A stretch of 64,000 nucleotides of DNA from Canna indica (GCA_034359265.1 CP136897.1:21508001-21572000); one strand, 5' to 3'. Numbered from the stretch's first letter, positions 1 through 12,322 are shown. Translations and numbers: made by a program. Notes: generated by a model from the letters alone, not told the origin.

Positions 1-318
1 GCTTCCATTTCCATTTACCATGTGTCTAATCAGATATGGTAGACAAAAAAAACCTCAATTGTGAAAACATGCTCCGCTTTTAAGCTTTAGAAGTTTAACA
101 GCGTATTCTTATCTAGTTATCTTTGATTATTGAATTCCTATTGGCGACACATAAAATCCTTTAGAAAATATAAAATTTCATAACAGTGTATGTCATTGCC
201 TACTTCCTGTTCTTGAAAACATCTTCCAATCACGTTATGCAAAGATTATTACATAATACTTATTTCTTAAATTATACAAAACAAAAATAATTTAGTTCAC
301 TTTTTTGCTTTCATGTAG

Positions 319-418
319 GATTGCAAAGAAATGGAAAGAGCTGCGGATTGAGATGGATCAATTACCTCAGACCAGGACTAAAGCGCAGTGCTTTCACTCC
401 TGAAGAGGATTCAATTGT
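319..418 (+). pseudogene. R2R3-MYB exon 2 fragment (truncated)
   Basis: A TTTCATGTAG splice acceptor ends at 318. The frame after it, with its first codon split across the intron, reads [16 protein letters not shown] followed by [11 protein letters not shown]. This is the R2 to R3 junction of plant R2R3-MYB transcription factors, nuclear DNA-binding proteins, and the acceptor lies where MYB intron 1 normally ends. One conserved Arg (SCRLRW in the family) is Gly here. The frame runs into a poly-T tract after 418 and stops within about 15 codons, so the rest of R3 and the activation region are missing. Exon 1 would lie left of the window. It is probably a truncated gene; an exon before a very long intron cannot be excluded. 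Confidence 0.75.
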
Positions 419-420
419 TT

Positions 421-738
421 TTTTTTTTTCATATGTAGTTTATGTTCGTGTTAAGTTGATTTTTGGTTTGCAAAACATTGTTTGATTCTGTACTATCATT
501 TTTAATGACAGAATGAGTGTTGGAATAGTACTTGAATTAATTTTATAACAATATTTAATGGTAAAGGATGACTTTAATCATTATTTTTATCCCAGTTTTT
601 ATGTTCATTATGTGACATTTAGAGATTTAATTTCTCACAGTGTTACTAAATAGATTTAATTATATATTAATACAATTCTATAAATATATCATTTATAATT
701 TAATTTAATTAATAATTATTAGATATATAATTAATCAA
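421..738. other. AT-rich intergenic stretch
   Basis: It opens with a poly-T run and continues as AT-rich sequence. I see no coding potential or recognisable element. Confidence 0.5.
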
Positions 739-739
739 A

Positions 740-1071
740 AAGCTGATGAGGCGGGTAATTAATACCCGGCGCCCCTTAATGAGGGGCGCCGGGTATTAAT
801 TACCTGGCGCCCTTTGATGAGGAGCGCCGGGTAATTAATACCCGGCGCCCCTCATTAATGGCGCCGGTAATTAATACCCCGACGCCCTCATGGAGAGCCA
901 GATAATTTTTAATCGACATTTTTTTGGGTGTCGATTTTATTTTTTATTCACTCCTTATTTTTTACGAAGAAACCGGCGTAATCAAATACGTCTACAAAAT
1001 TTATTTTGACTCTAAAAAACCGCCGGTTTTTAAAGTAATGGGCGCCGGTTTTTACGAAGTTTCCTGTAGTG
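740..1071. mobile_element. Terminal region of a CACTA (En/Spm-type) transposon
   Basis: The segment ends at 1071 in TTTCCTGTAGTG, the reverse complement of the CACTA terminus CACTACAGGAAA. Inside this end lie many copies of a GC-rich subterminal motif in both orientations (GGCGCCGG, CCGGCG), as is usual for transposase-binding sites in CACTA subtermini. I found no matching left terminus upstream, so the element is either truncated or begins outside the window. GTG follows the end at 1072-1074 as a possible 3 bp target duplication. Confidence 0.65.
754..804. repeat. Perfect 23 bp inverted repeat in CACTA subterminus
   Basis: The arm at 754-776 is exactly complementary to 782-804, with a 5 nt loop TAATG. 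The arms combine AT-rich GGTAATTAATACC with GC-rich CGGCGCCCCT. Two or three further imperfect copies of the same unit follow to about 895. Confidence 0.85.
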
Positions 1072-1107
1072 GTGTTTGGTCGATGCAGACCTAAGGATAT
1101 TTTTTAA

Positions 1108-1681
1108 ATGAAAAGGACTTAAGTTTTTTACACAAATCTCAAAATATTTTTAAAATACAAAAGAATTAAATTTTGCACAAAAATCTGATTTTTTTTTGTA
1201 AAATAAAAATACTTATTTTCTACATTAAAAAGACTTAATTTATCATCAAAATTTAAATATTATTAAAATAATAAAAGACTTGATTTTTTATAAAAATCTA
1301 TTTAATTTTTATCTAAAACTATTTTTTTATTTTGTTAAAACTTATTTTTGTTTAATATTTCAATTGAATTGGAACTTTTTTTTAAAATAAATTAAAAGGC
1401 TTAATTTGTTCCACTCAAATATGAAGATATTTTTTTTTTTAAAAAAGCTTAATTTGTCTACAAAAATCTCTAAGCGTTTTTAGATTTAAAATATTAATTT
1501 TATACATCAAATCTAAAAAATAAATACATTTTTATATCAAAAGCATAATTTTTAGTTAGTTTTAAATAAAAAATTTAACATTATTAAATAATAAAGTGTT
1601 TAATTTATTTCACAAAAATATGAAATTATTTTTAAAACTTAGGTTTAATTTTCACACAAGTCGGAAAATATTTATAAATGG
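1108..1681. repeat. Degenerate AT-rich tandem repeat
   Basis: About ten diverged units of roughly 50-60 bp share the pattern AAAAGRCTTAATTT, then a CACAAAAATCT-like block, then a run of A/T. Unit length drifts and identity is low. The small reading frame here (1596-1790) is a chance frame that runs into the MITE. Confidence 0.5.
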
Positions 1682-1684
1682 AAA

Positions 1685-2023
1685 CACTACAACACAATTG
1701 ACCTATAGAGACACAAAATTAAAGACAAATTATATTTTTATTTCTAAATCTTCACATTTAGAGACTAATAGACACAAAATTTATTCTTAATTAGTCTTTA
1801 AAGATCAATAGAAAGAACAATAATAAAATCACTTAATTGATTTATCTCTAAGCTATAGAAACATCAGCACCATAGCCACTTAATTGATATGAATCTAAAA
1901 CTAGTTTTAGAGACTAATTAGGAATAAAATTTATGTTTATTAGTCTCTATATGTAAAGATTTAAAAATAAAAATCTAATTTATCTCTAATTATATGTCTC
2001 TATAGGCCGATTGTGTTGCAGTG
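1685..2023. mobile_element. CACTA-type MITE, copy 1 (339 bp)
   Basis: It starts CACTACAACACAATTGACC and ends in the imperfect complement GGCCGATTGTGTTGCAGTG. It is flanked by the 3 bp duplication AAA (1682-1684, 2024-2026). Subterminal inverted arms include GACACAAAATT and the region around TAATTAGTCTTTA. There is no coding capacity. A same-length copy lies at 55179-55517. Confidence 0.88.
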
Positions 2024-2026
2024 AAA

Positions 2027-2508
2027 AGAGCTAAATTTTATTCATTTAATATCTTAAGTTTTTAAGTTAACAATAACTCATTAGTTATTATTACACGAAA
2101 ATTATCAAATTGTTCTATGAAAATCTAGAAAAATATGAATATATATTGATAGCAATACTATGAATCTGTTGTTAACTTACTATTTCAAATATAAACTTTT
2201 AATTCTGTCTTTTATTAAAATACTATATATTTCATATAAATTTTTAGTTCTTTAAATATATTGATTCTTTGAATTATTTAATACCACTTCAATATCTTTT
2301 ATTTGCTTCTTAATATGGTCTCTTTTGTGTCATTTTGATTTTCTTTCCAATCTTAATTTTTAAAATAGCATCCTGAATTTATTAAAAAAACTCTTTGGTT
2401 TTCTCTAATATTTTAAATGATATATATGTCAATATAATATTTTGTTAACATGGGTAGTCATTAATATCTGCATGCAACTAAAGATGAAGCTAACATACCA
2501 ACACTAAT
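2027..2508. other. AT-rich intergenic stretch
   Basis: I see no gene, repeat or element ends between the CACTA MITE and the hAT element. Confidence 0.5.
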
Positions 2509-2516
2509 ACATAAAG

Positions 2517-5500
2517 CATGATTTAAAATATCGATATCGGTATCGATCTCGGTCTTTGACCGGTACTGGTATGTACCGGTACCGTACTGACACACGATAC
2601 AGTCCGGTACGAAAAATGCATACCAGACAGTTTTTTGTTGTTGTTAAAAATAACTCCAATAACACATAACTGATCAAGAAATACTTAAATTTAAGATTCA
2701 AATGTCAAATACATGAATACAATGTTTAAAATGCGGACGAATGACGTCCATCGTACTTGTACATATCTTGGAGACATACACGACTAAGGTCAACACCGTA
2801 AGTCTCCAATGCCCATATCTAAAAATGATCCTATGCTATCATGCCTTGATATCCATTATACCACATACCCATCAGTGTTTCTTTGTTGACAGTCCAAGAA
2901 CTAATCCCTGTATCATCAATTGAGTAGGTATTTGATACAAAGTAGGTTGATTCAGAAACTTCTTGTAAGCTACTCATCATATCGTGGTTGTAATCTTGCA
3001 AAGCTGTCGGTCCACCTCCTCGACGTCGGCCTCTCTTCTCGTACACCCGAGTTGTTCCTCCAGTTCTAGCACCGTGATCCTCATCTTGGGTGGTGTGGTC
3101 GAAGTATTGCTCATTCGTCCACAGATCGATAGGTGCCGGTGTTGATGGCACGACAATGTCTTCTCCCCCAACTCCATCATCATTATCATCTCCTCCGTCT
3201 TCTGTGCTGCTACTGCTATGAACCGAGGGCTCGTCTTCTTCGTCCTCTTCTGCTTCAGCAATCACGTCCAAAGGATCAATTGGTCGTTTCCCTTTGCCTT
3301 TTGCCTTTGAAGGTGAAGGTGAAGGTGCCGCCTTCTTCTTTCCCTTGATTGTGAAGATGGAGAGTCGGACGTGGATCGTCGTCTTACTTGTCGAACTTGT
3401 TGAGAGTCCAAGGGAGCAAAGGTCATGTCCCTCTCAAGAGCTTGACTGTCCATATCTTCTGGTTGACTCTCAAACTCAACAACATCAGATATAATTGGTG
3501 AAGGCCGAGGTGGTTCGCTTGGTTCATCAAGAAGAGACGGGCAAATCTCCATTGCACTCCACCAATCAATTATTGGGTTTGCATCGCCTTGGACGAACTT
3601 GACATCGAACGGATCTACATGTGGAATATCTCTATCTTCGTTCTGTAACACCTGCATTCGAAGTTGCATGTTGTAATGAACATATACGAGCTTCTCTAAT
3701 CGGGCGTACGAAAGGTGATTGCGCGGCTTCGTATGAATCAAGGCGAAGGTCGACCAATTCCTCTCGCATCCACTTGATGATGTGGTTTGCGAGAGGATGC
3801 GTGTTGCAATCTTTCGAAGAGTTAGAGTTCCGGTTCCAAATTGTAACCACCATTCGACTGCAACAAATTTAAAATTAATATTAGTAACGAGATTTTATCT
3901 TTGATAAATAAATTCGCAAAACTATTATATCTACCTGGATCCATAGTATCTCAGATGGAGATTGCAAATGAATCTCCGAAATTGCTAGTTGCATCTTGAT
4001 TTTGATTCATTGAGAGCTTGTGCCGCTTATTGGTTGGATCCCGACATTCGTTGTATGACCTTGCAGAGGGGATATAACAAACTATCGATCGTTCCAAGAT
4101 CATATTTGTATTTGTATGCGGGATTTAAATAATACCCTATAAAAAATTAAGCATAATAAATAAGTAATTAAGCATAATGAATTAAATTTAAATAATTTCT
4201 GAATATTAAATAAAAAATACTTGCGATGTGTATGCCACGAACTATTTGATTATCCCATCTCCGGGAGATAATGTCGATGAAGTGCTCATACTTGGCAAGA
4301 GAAATCATAACCCTCTTGATTTCTTCTTGTGCTTGGTGGATGTAGTGGTAGAGATGACTCATTTGAGGCGTCTTTTTCATATCCACCTGTCGTAGAATAT
4401 TGTACAAAGGTTCTACGGTGATGCAATCCTAGAAGCGCGTGTTGAGGATGTACTTATCTGTTTATTTTCCATCAGTTTTTTCGGCATATCTTGATGAAGT
4501 CCATTCCTCACTTGTAAACATGGTTCTAAGGGCCGTTTTTTTTTTGTTGGAGTGACCTTAATGCGACGAAGTTGGTTGCAAAACGAGTCGCTCACGGTCA
4601 AAGAATTTCACCTAAAATATGGAATTATCATTAGTAATTATTTATGATAAACTAATTAATAAATAAATATTATAAATTATTTAAAAATTAATAAATTACA
4701 TTATGTAAATTTTTTTCATTAGGGCATGTACCCATGTGTGGTTGTAGATGAAGCAGGTAATTTGTTGCGCCTTCTTTACCATCGACTTCACCATCGGTAT
4801 ATCACCGATATCTTTCATCATTAGATCTACACAATGGGCTGCACATGAAGTCCAACATATGTGAGGATAATTATGTTCAATTATCTCACCTGCCCTTTTG
4901 AAATTGGCTCCGTTGTTGGTTATAACTTGAACAACGTTCTAGGATCCAATATCCTCGATCACCTCCGTCATCAGCTTCGAGATGTAGTAAGTGTCATAGA
5001 TTTCATCGGACGAGTTCACCGACTTGTGATAAACAACCCTCCTATTGCAATAGATGAGGAAGTTGATGATGCTCATTCAGGTTGGCCCGGTCTAGCTATC
5101 GCACATCAAACTGCATCCGTACTCCCCCATTGCCACTTGATTCCGTCGATTCATTGCTTTATTTCATCGATCTCCGCTTCAAGGTAAGGACCCAAAATTT
5201 CATAGGGAGTTGGAGGGGCAATACCCGGGCCTACCTTTTGGATGGTAGACACCATGGTTCGATAGTATGGATTATTGGCTGCATTTGCGGGAATCCGGCT
5301 GAAGTGAAATCATTTGGAGATGGCTCTCCCCAACTCCCACTTCTTCGTCTTGCCCCAAGCATCATCTATGCACGGTTGCTTTGCTGATGGAGGAGGAAAT
5401 ACCCTGGGATCAAGATCAGAAACATCAACATTAGTTTTCCTACCACTTGCTCCGAGGTTTGTGAAGAATCCACGAATACCTCCTCTGCTTTGAGGTATCC

Positions 5501-6403
5501 TCATGCTAGAACTCCGGCCAATTTGAGGACCGAAGGGAATTGAACCACTTTGATCCATTGATCCGGCAGCCGAAGTCGAGCCGGCAATGCTTCTGCCACC
5601 GCTGCCACTACCGCCGCCATACTCAAAATGAGATACAGGATAGTACATCCGATCTCGTTCGAATGCAGCGTGCTCCAATGAAGCTCAGATGCCGGCTTCA
5701 AGTTCTGGATCCTCGTTGTCACCGCCACCCCGAGCCTCATAATGGCCATCGCCGACTTCTTGGGTAGCTCGTCGGTCGAACTCAGCTTGTTGAGTTGCAT
5801 TCTTAAGACGCCGTTCCTTCTTGTTGGTGAGCATATCTTTGAACATCTGTCAGACTTCCGGCGTTGCTTTGGTGCATTTGACGACGTCGTTGGATGTTCC
5901 GCCCAAGTGTGCCTTCAATCGAGTGACGCCTCCACCACGACAAATAATATTACAGTGGATGCATTGATGGTGGTTAGCCTTCTCCAACCGAACACCGTGC
6001 TGCCATGCGGGGTCGGCTTGAGATTTCGACGCCATTTCAGCAGAGTTTCGACGTGGAAATTAAGAAAATAGAGATTAGAGAGAGAGAGTTTGAGAAAGAT
6101 TGAGAGAGATTGAGAGTTTAGATGAGTAGATGAGTGAGTGAGAGTAAAAGAGGTGTTTTGGGGGCTTTATATAGCCCCTAAAATAAGCCAAAACTGGCCC
6201 CAAACCCCAAACGACTATATAGCCGTTTGGGGCCGTTGCTACAGTAACCCAACAGCTCTTAAAAAGAGCCGTTGGGTCATATATGACATCAATTACCGAG
6301 ATACTTGGTATCGCCCAATACCTGGTATCTCGTATATCGGTTTTTCCAAAAACTAGTAAATATCGACCATATCACCCAGTACGGTACGGTATTTGAAACC
6401 ATG
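2517..6403 (-). mobile_element. hAT transposon, BED-finger type, inactive
   Basis: The element is 3,887 bp. Its ends are CATGATTTAAAATATCG at the left and the complement of CATGGTTTCAAATACCG at the right. Flanking 8-mers ACATAAAG (2509-2516) and ATATAAAG (6404-6411) differ by one base and fit the 8 bp duplication of hAT elements. Subterminal regions are rich in ACCGGTACCG-like palindromes. The transposase gene lies on the minus strand and is broken. Confidence 0.82.
2831..6035 (-). pseudogene. hAT transposase remnant (BED finger, DUF659, C-terminal dimerisation region)
   Basis: In minus-strand order: a BED zinc finger at 6035-5850 (starts MASKSQADPAW; motif CIHCN then RLKAHLGG); a Gly/Ser-rich linker at about 5680-5450; a DUF659-type core at about 5390-4700 (VFPPPSAKQPCIDDAWGKTK, later SCAAHCVDLMMKDIGDIP); the hAT dimerisation segment near 3800-3700 (SSGCERNWSTF, then LSYARLEKLVYVHYNMQLR); and an acidic tail at 3271-2831. 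Several stops and frame changes split the core, including a stop straight after RAISK near 5310 and more near 5160-5100. This family normally codes for a nuclear cut-and-paste transposase of about 700 residues; this copy cannot. Some gaps may be introns, but the stops inside conserved blocks argue for decay. Confidence 0.82.
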
Positions 6404-6411
6404 ATATAAAG

Positions 6412-7864
6412 TACATAGGTGCATGAGTGGCAAAAAAAAATTGTTCAAAGCACTTGGTAAGATGATAATATAGGTAATTGAGAATGAAAAGAATCAAAAT
6501 AATACTAACATATATACCAAATTATAGTGTGGTTCGTCTCAACCTAGGTCTACATCTAACATTACTTAAGTACATCGCTTAGGATTTTAAAGAATCGACT
6601 AACGAGTCTTTCTTCTGAAAAGAATTACATGGAAGTTTCCTCCCTTTAGATTTCAAGGAAATTCAATATACACCAGCAAATGCACACATAGAATTATGTT
6701 AACGTACACAAGGCCCAAATACACACAATAGCTTTATGTGTAGGTCTCATAGGTATAGAATAAACACGCAATAATAAAAGCAAAACTAGAAGGTAGTACT
6801 AAGTAGAGAAAAGCAAAAGACATCTTAGCCAATTTGATCCTGACTCTTTCTCTTTTTTTTCAATTCCTATCAGTACTTGAAGAACTCTTGTAAACCTCCA
6901 GGCTCCAGCACCAAAAAAATCCAAGCGAATAGGATGAAATGATGGCTCAATTAATAAGGCTTGAACATACTCAATCAAATCTTAGTTTGGATAAGAGAGG
7001 AACTTGCAATTAATGTCGACAAATGATCAATCTAGTGGAAGGGGATTCGATCCATTTGATGTTAGAACAAAAACAACACTTGTCCCCTTTGATTGAGAAC
7101 CATGTATGTCTATAGTTACTTTAGAACCAATATCAGTGTTAACATTTGATACGTCAGAAATGAATATGCTTAATCACTTTTGGTCAATCAGTCTCCTTCC
7201 TCGATAGAGTCATTAAAATTCTTGCCTTCTCACACTTGCCTATATATGCTGTATCCAAGGTCAATCCTCTAGGATTCAAAACATTCTACTTTTTGATACA
7301 TAAGTGTTAGAACATGTAAAAGATCAGTGACGAAATGGAGGCTTTGATAGTGTAATCACTATCCTTAAGGAATTTATGCGCCCCCACTAGTTTGCTTCCG
7401 AGTTGATGACGAATTTCTTCTAGGATTTTACAAAGCTAGCACAGAAATTTCGGACAGCAAGATTCGAAATTTCCCACAAAAACACGTTAGAGAAAAATCA
7501 CGCGATTCATTTGGAAGAAGCATGTATTTATAATACCTTAAGCACATTTTATGAAAAGATATGACTTTTCAAAAATAGCAGTTAAAATGTCTTTTCGAGA
7601 ATAATTGTTTAAATTGCAAAATTAATAGATATATATAAAAATATATATCTAATTAATTTTTCGGGCCAAGCCCAAGTGCAAAAGTGCCATTTTTATTTGA
7701 CTATTATAATATTAATTAATAGTCATAATTTGTATCTCTCCAAATTCCCATCAAAACTTCTCATCAAGTAGAGGTATATAACATATGCATATATACACCT
7801 CTAGCTTTTGTAATTACCTGACGTGGGACTAAATTACTAACTAATATAACAATAAGCTATATAT
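6412..7864. other. Non-coding stretch with decayed LTR-like fragments
   Basis: No gene is visible. The part at 6525-6590 (GTGGTTCGTCTCAA ... CGCTTAGGATTTT) resembles the Sirevirus-type LTR segment GTGGTTCGGCCCCAA ... CGCTTAGGATTTCC seen near 32860 and 38690, so it may be an old LTR remnant. The part at 7345-7440 is an inverted relative of 62045-62155, next to a copia gag. The remainder is unassigned. Confidence 0.4.
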
Positions 7865-8215
7865 AGGCCTTATTTGGTTGACACAATTTCATGCAGGAAG
7901 TTGTACTTCTAAGAAAGTAGCCAAAATACCTCTTGTTTGGTTGACACACTTCCTGCATTTTGCAGGAAGTACGTACAACTTCCTCGGTAGGTGCAACTTT
8001 CTACAAAACACAAGAAGTAACTTAACTAGGGGGCCACGATAAATTGCACTTCATGCATTGTATTTAAAAGAAAAAGTCAATATTGGCTTCACATTTGCAT
8101 TTAATGCGGAATTTATAATTTATGTTGTCAACATTATGAGATTAGATAATTATTGAATTTTTCACATATTTATTTTATTTTAATTTTTTTAGCAAAATAT
8201 GTAATTTTTCATATA

Positions 8216-8605
8216 TAGAGTAAATACCCAAAAAAATACGAACTTTGGACATTTTCCTATTTTTAGCATAAACTTTTTCCGTTAGCAAGAAAATACACGA
8301 ACTTTGATTCCGTTACCCCGTTTAGCACGCACCATCATTTCTGACGGTTTTTACTGACATGGCCGTTAACGTGGCAAGTTACTTTGCCAATGTGACATAT
8401 ATTTCAACGGACGAGTAAAGGTTAACATAAAATTATGAAATTACCCATCCCCGATGCTAATGTTTTTTGAAACGGGGACGGGTAAAATGGTAATTTTCCC
8501 GTCGTCTCCAAGTTGGGCACGCTCGATGCCCTACTTCTTATTTTACCTACTCGAACACTGTGAAAAGGGAGATTGTTGTCGCCTTTATCGCCGGATTAGG
8601 GCACG
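8216..8605 (+). repeat. MULE left TIR
   Basis: Long terminal inverted repeat matching 17988-18388 in reverse. Shared blocks include TTAGCATAAACTTTTTCCGTT, GTGGCAAGTTACTTTGCCAA and GCCGGATTAGGGCACG. The last motif is partly repeated just inside, near 8625-8640. TIRs of this kind usually carry the promoter; the transposase start at 8794 is about 190 bp inside. Confidence 0.85.
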
Positions 8606-9308
8606 CCTTCTGGAGTCTTTGTCACGGATTAGGGCACGAAGGCACGAGCGGTGGGGACATTGCGAAGCTGCGGTCCTAAAAATAACAGGTATATTTTTGG
8701 TTTCTTTCGCATGTGCCATCTTTTTTTATGAATCCATTTTTTTCATTATTTTTTCACTCTTTGCCATCTGTCGCATATTCATTTTCATGTAGGATGACAA
8801 AGTTTGAGATTGTAGTACATCACGGTAGTCACATGATGTTTGAACCCCATGTACGCTATGTGGGGGGTGAACTGCTTTTAGTCGGATAAGATGATATGAT
8901 TTCAAATACAGTTATATTGTCTGATACGAGACTCTTGGTAGCAACATTAGGTTACTGTCGACCTAGCAAATTGTGGTACAAAGACCCTAAAAAGTCCTTA
9001 TCTTCTGGACTGGTGGAGATAAAGACAGAAACTGAAGTTAAGGAGATGTGTCAATTGGAGATAAGTTGTGGGTCTATATACTTCTATTCAGAAGGAGTTA
9101 GAGACTATGAACCATTGAGGAAAAAGAAACTAGATGAAGCTCTCAAAACTCAGAACCAGGATGAGAATTTGGAGCTTGATCATGAATGAGTTGACCAGGA
9201 TGAGGCTCATGAACATACTGATTTTGATGGAGATGATGACACAAGTGATGAGGATGATGAGGAATACAGAATAGTGAAGAGAAAGAAGAGAATTTTTAAT
9301 TTGCAAAG

Positions 9309-9460
9309 TGAAGGCGAGCACAGGGAAGATGAGCAAGGTACTAGTGGTGGAGGAGATGAGCACAGGAAAGATGAGCAAGGTACCAGTGGTGAAGGAAATG
9401 AGCACAGGAAAGATGAGCAAGGTACCAATGGTGGAGGAGATGAACACAGGGAAGCTGAGG
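9309..9460 (+). repeat. 42 bp minisatellite in the transposase linker
   Basis: Three to four copies of a 42 bp unit encode an acidic, Gly-rich 14-residue repeat (about EHRKDEQGTSGGGD). It is in frame, so expansion kept the reading frame before the gene died. Confidence 0.75.
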
Positions 9461-9512
9461 GTGGGAACAATGATTCATCAACTTTTGATGAATCATCAAG
9501 TGATACTTCAAG

Positions 9513-10203
9513 TAGGGGTGAGCATGGACCGGTTAACCGGTCCATTAACTTCGGCTTTTCAAAATTATTAATCGTAAATCGGTCCATTAATTTCGATTAA
9601 CTGTTATTTCGGTTTCGGTTTTTTTAGTTCGGTTAATCGATAATTTTCGGTTAACCAATAAATTTTTTTAACCTACAAACATAAAAATATTATGCAAATC
9701 ATGGAGAAAAATTCAAACAAATACCGAATTCTCATTGAGAAAAAAGAAAAAAGAAAGTGAAACCACTTGAACTAAGATAATGTTATATAAAAACTAATAT
9801 TTTTATTTTATTTTTTTAAAAATAATTATAATTTTTTTTATAATTTTTTATAATTTTAAATAATTTTTTTATAATTTTTTATAATTTTTTATAATTTTTT
9901 ATAATTTTTTATAATTTTTTATAATTTTTTATAATTTTTTATAATTTTTTAAATAATTTTAAATAATTTATAAATTATTATTTAATATATATTATTAAAA
10001 ATTAATAAATTATATCGAACCGGTTGGTTAACCGAAACCGGTAGACTTTTTACCTCTCGGACCGAAATTGAAACCGAAAACCGATTTTTCCAAAAATAAA
10101 AACCGAAACAGAAAAAACCGATTTAGTTAATTGGAAAAATCGGTTCGATTTCGGACCGATTTTCCGGTTAATAAAAAAATTGCTTTTTTTTTTCTCACCC
10201 CTA
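9513..10203. mobile_element. hAT-type MITE inside the MULE transposase
   Basis: It begins TAGGGGTGAGCATGG and ends TTTCTCACCCCTA. Flanking 8-mers ACTTCAAG (9505-9512) and ACTTTATG (10204-10211) agree at 6 of 8 positions. The interior holds inverted ACCGGTTAACCGG-type arms and an (ATAATTTTTT)n run at about 9835-9960. It interrupts the linker coding sequence of the transposase. Confidence 0.82.
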
Positions 10204-12251
10204 ACTTTATGTGATAATGCTACATCAATTGAATCAGTGCAGACACCTAATAGTATTGATGAAGATATAAAAAAATTTAAAAAATCGAAGGGTAAAAGAT
10301 TTAGGGGCAAAGAATCTGATAAATTTTGTCTTAACATGAGGTTTGAGTCAACAGGACAGTTCAGACAAGCTGTTCAAGACTATGCTTTGAAGAATGGGAA
10401 GACTATTAAGTTTACTTGGCCTGGTGAGAAAAATGTAGAGGCTGTGTAGTGTTAAATGTCCTTCGAGGATTTATGGAAGCTTAACACAAAGGAATGAAGC
10501 ATTTGTGATTAAGATTTATGATTCAGATCATAAATGCTCTAGACCAGCAAGAAACAAGCAAGCCTCATCTAAATGGCTTGCAAGGCACTACATGGAAACT
10601 TTTAGGAAAAAATCAGACTGGAATGTACTTGAAATACAAAGGGATATTGACAAAAAAATTGCCAAATCAGTCACTAAGAATGTATGTTATAGAGCCAGAG
10701 CAAGGGCATTGAAAGCTTTATTAGACTCATTGGCTGATCATTATAAGTTGTTATCATCTTATGTAGCAAAATTGAAGAAGGTGTACAAACATGGGTTGTT
10801 TTCCACAATGATTGAGGGGTATAACAGATTCAAGAGAATGTTTATTGGCTTTGATGCATTGAAAGAAGGGTTTTTAGGTGGTTGTAGGCCTGTGATTTCA
10901 TTGGATGGGTGATTTTTGAAGTCAGAAGTTGGTGGCCAACTACTGTCTGCAGTTGGTAAGGATGGAAATAATCAGATGTTTCCAGTATGTTGGGCTGTGG
11001 TTGAAGGTGTGAATGAAGACTCATGTAGGTGGTTTTTGATAAGATTAACTGAACACTTAGCCATTGTAGATGGTTTTGAATGGACAATTATAAATGATTA
11101 GTAGAAGGTATAAGTGAACACTTAGCCTTTGTTTTTTATCTCATGTATACTCCACTTATGTTTGTTTATCTCTTGTAGGGTCTTCAAAATATAGTTAGAG
11201 CTTTTATGCCTAATGCAGAACATAAAAACTGTGCAAAACATTTATATGCTAACTAGAAGAAAAAACATATGGGTTATGCTTTGAAGAATATTTTCTGGAA
11301 GGCTGCAAAGAGCACCATAGAAGCTCAATTCAATGAACACATATATGAGATGAAGGTACTTCTCAAGTTGTACATGATGATTTCATTAAAATTGGTTCAG
11401 ACAAGTTCTGTAGGTTTAAAATTAGTACATTGCAAAAATGTGAGGTCATTGACAATAACATGTCTGAATGTTTTAATGGATACATTTTGAGGGTAAGAAA
11501 TAGACTTTTGATTAACATGTTAGAGGATATTAGAAGGACATTGATGAAAAGGATGGCAGAAAAGAGGGAGATGATAATGAAAAGTGATGATACCATATGC
11601 CCTAAAATTAGGAAAAAAGTAGAAGAGAACAAGGTTGTTAGTGGCTTCTGCATAGCAACACATGCTGTATATAAGAAGTTTGAGGTTAAACACATGAATA
11701 ACAATTATGTTGTAGAGCTAGAACAAAATAGTTGCTCATGCAGGATGTGGAAACTTAGTGGCATCCCTTGTCCTTATGCCATTTCATCAATTCATTGGTT
11801 GTGAGAGGATCACACAGAATATGTTTATGATTATTTTAAAATGTCCAAATACCTAAGGGCATATGAGCATCTTATTTAGCCATTAAATGGGAAAAAATAT
11901 AGGCAAAGGTTGAGTCTGAACCTATCTTACCTCCCATTGTGAGAAGACAAACAGAGAGACCAAAAAAGGCAAGGAACAAGGATATTAGTGAGAAGGAAAA
12001 GGAACAAGCAAATCCAACAAAGATAAGTAAGAGAGGGGTGCAGATGAAATGTACACACTGCAATACATATGACCATAACAAAAGGTCATGCAAAAATAAG
12101 GATAAAAGACCAGTATCAAGTCAATTATCATCTAGTCAAATAACTTAATATTTGTCCTTACCTGTTTACTAACAAATCTATTTTTTACAAATCTGTTTAC
12201 TAACAAATCTATTTTGACACAGGGGAAGAAAAGAGAAGACCACATAAGAAC

Positions 12252-12322
12252 CAGGGTGTGCAAATCAATTTGGAGAACCAAGGTGTGCAAATCAATTTGG
12301 AGAACTAGGGTGTGCAGTTATC
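12252..12322 (+). repeat. 27 bp tandem repeat, about 2.5 copies
   Basis: The unit is close to GTGTGCAAATCAATTTGGAGAACYA. It lies in the 3' part of the MULE transposase region, just after a likely acceptor (TTGACACAG) near 12222. Confidence 0.7.

Noticed and set aside
8454..8792. Open frame of 112 codons near the MULE left end
   Set aside because: It lies mostly inside the TIR, reads low-complexity hydrophobic residues, and is out of register with the transposase start at 8794.
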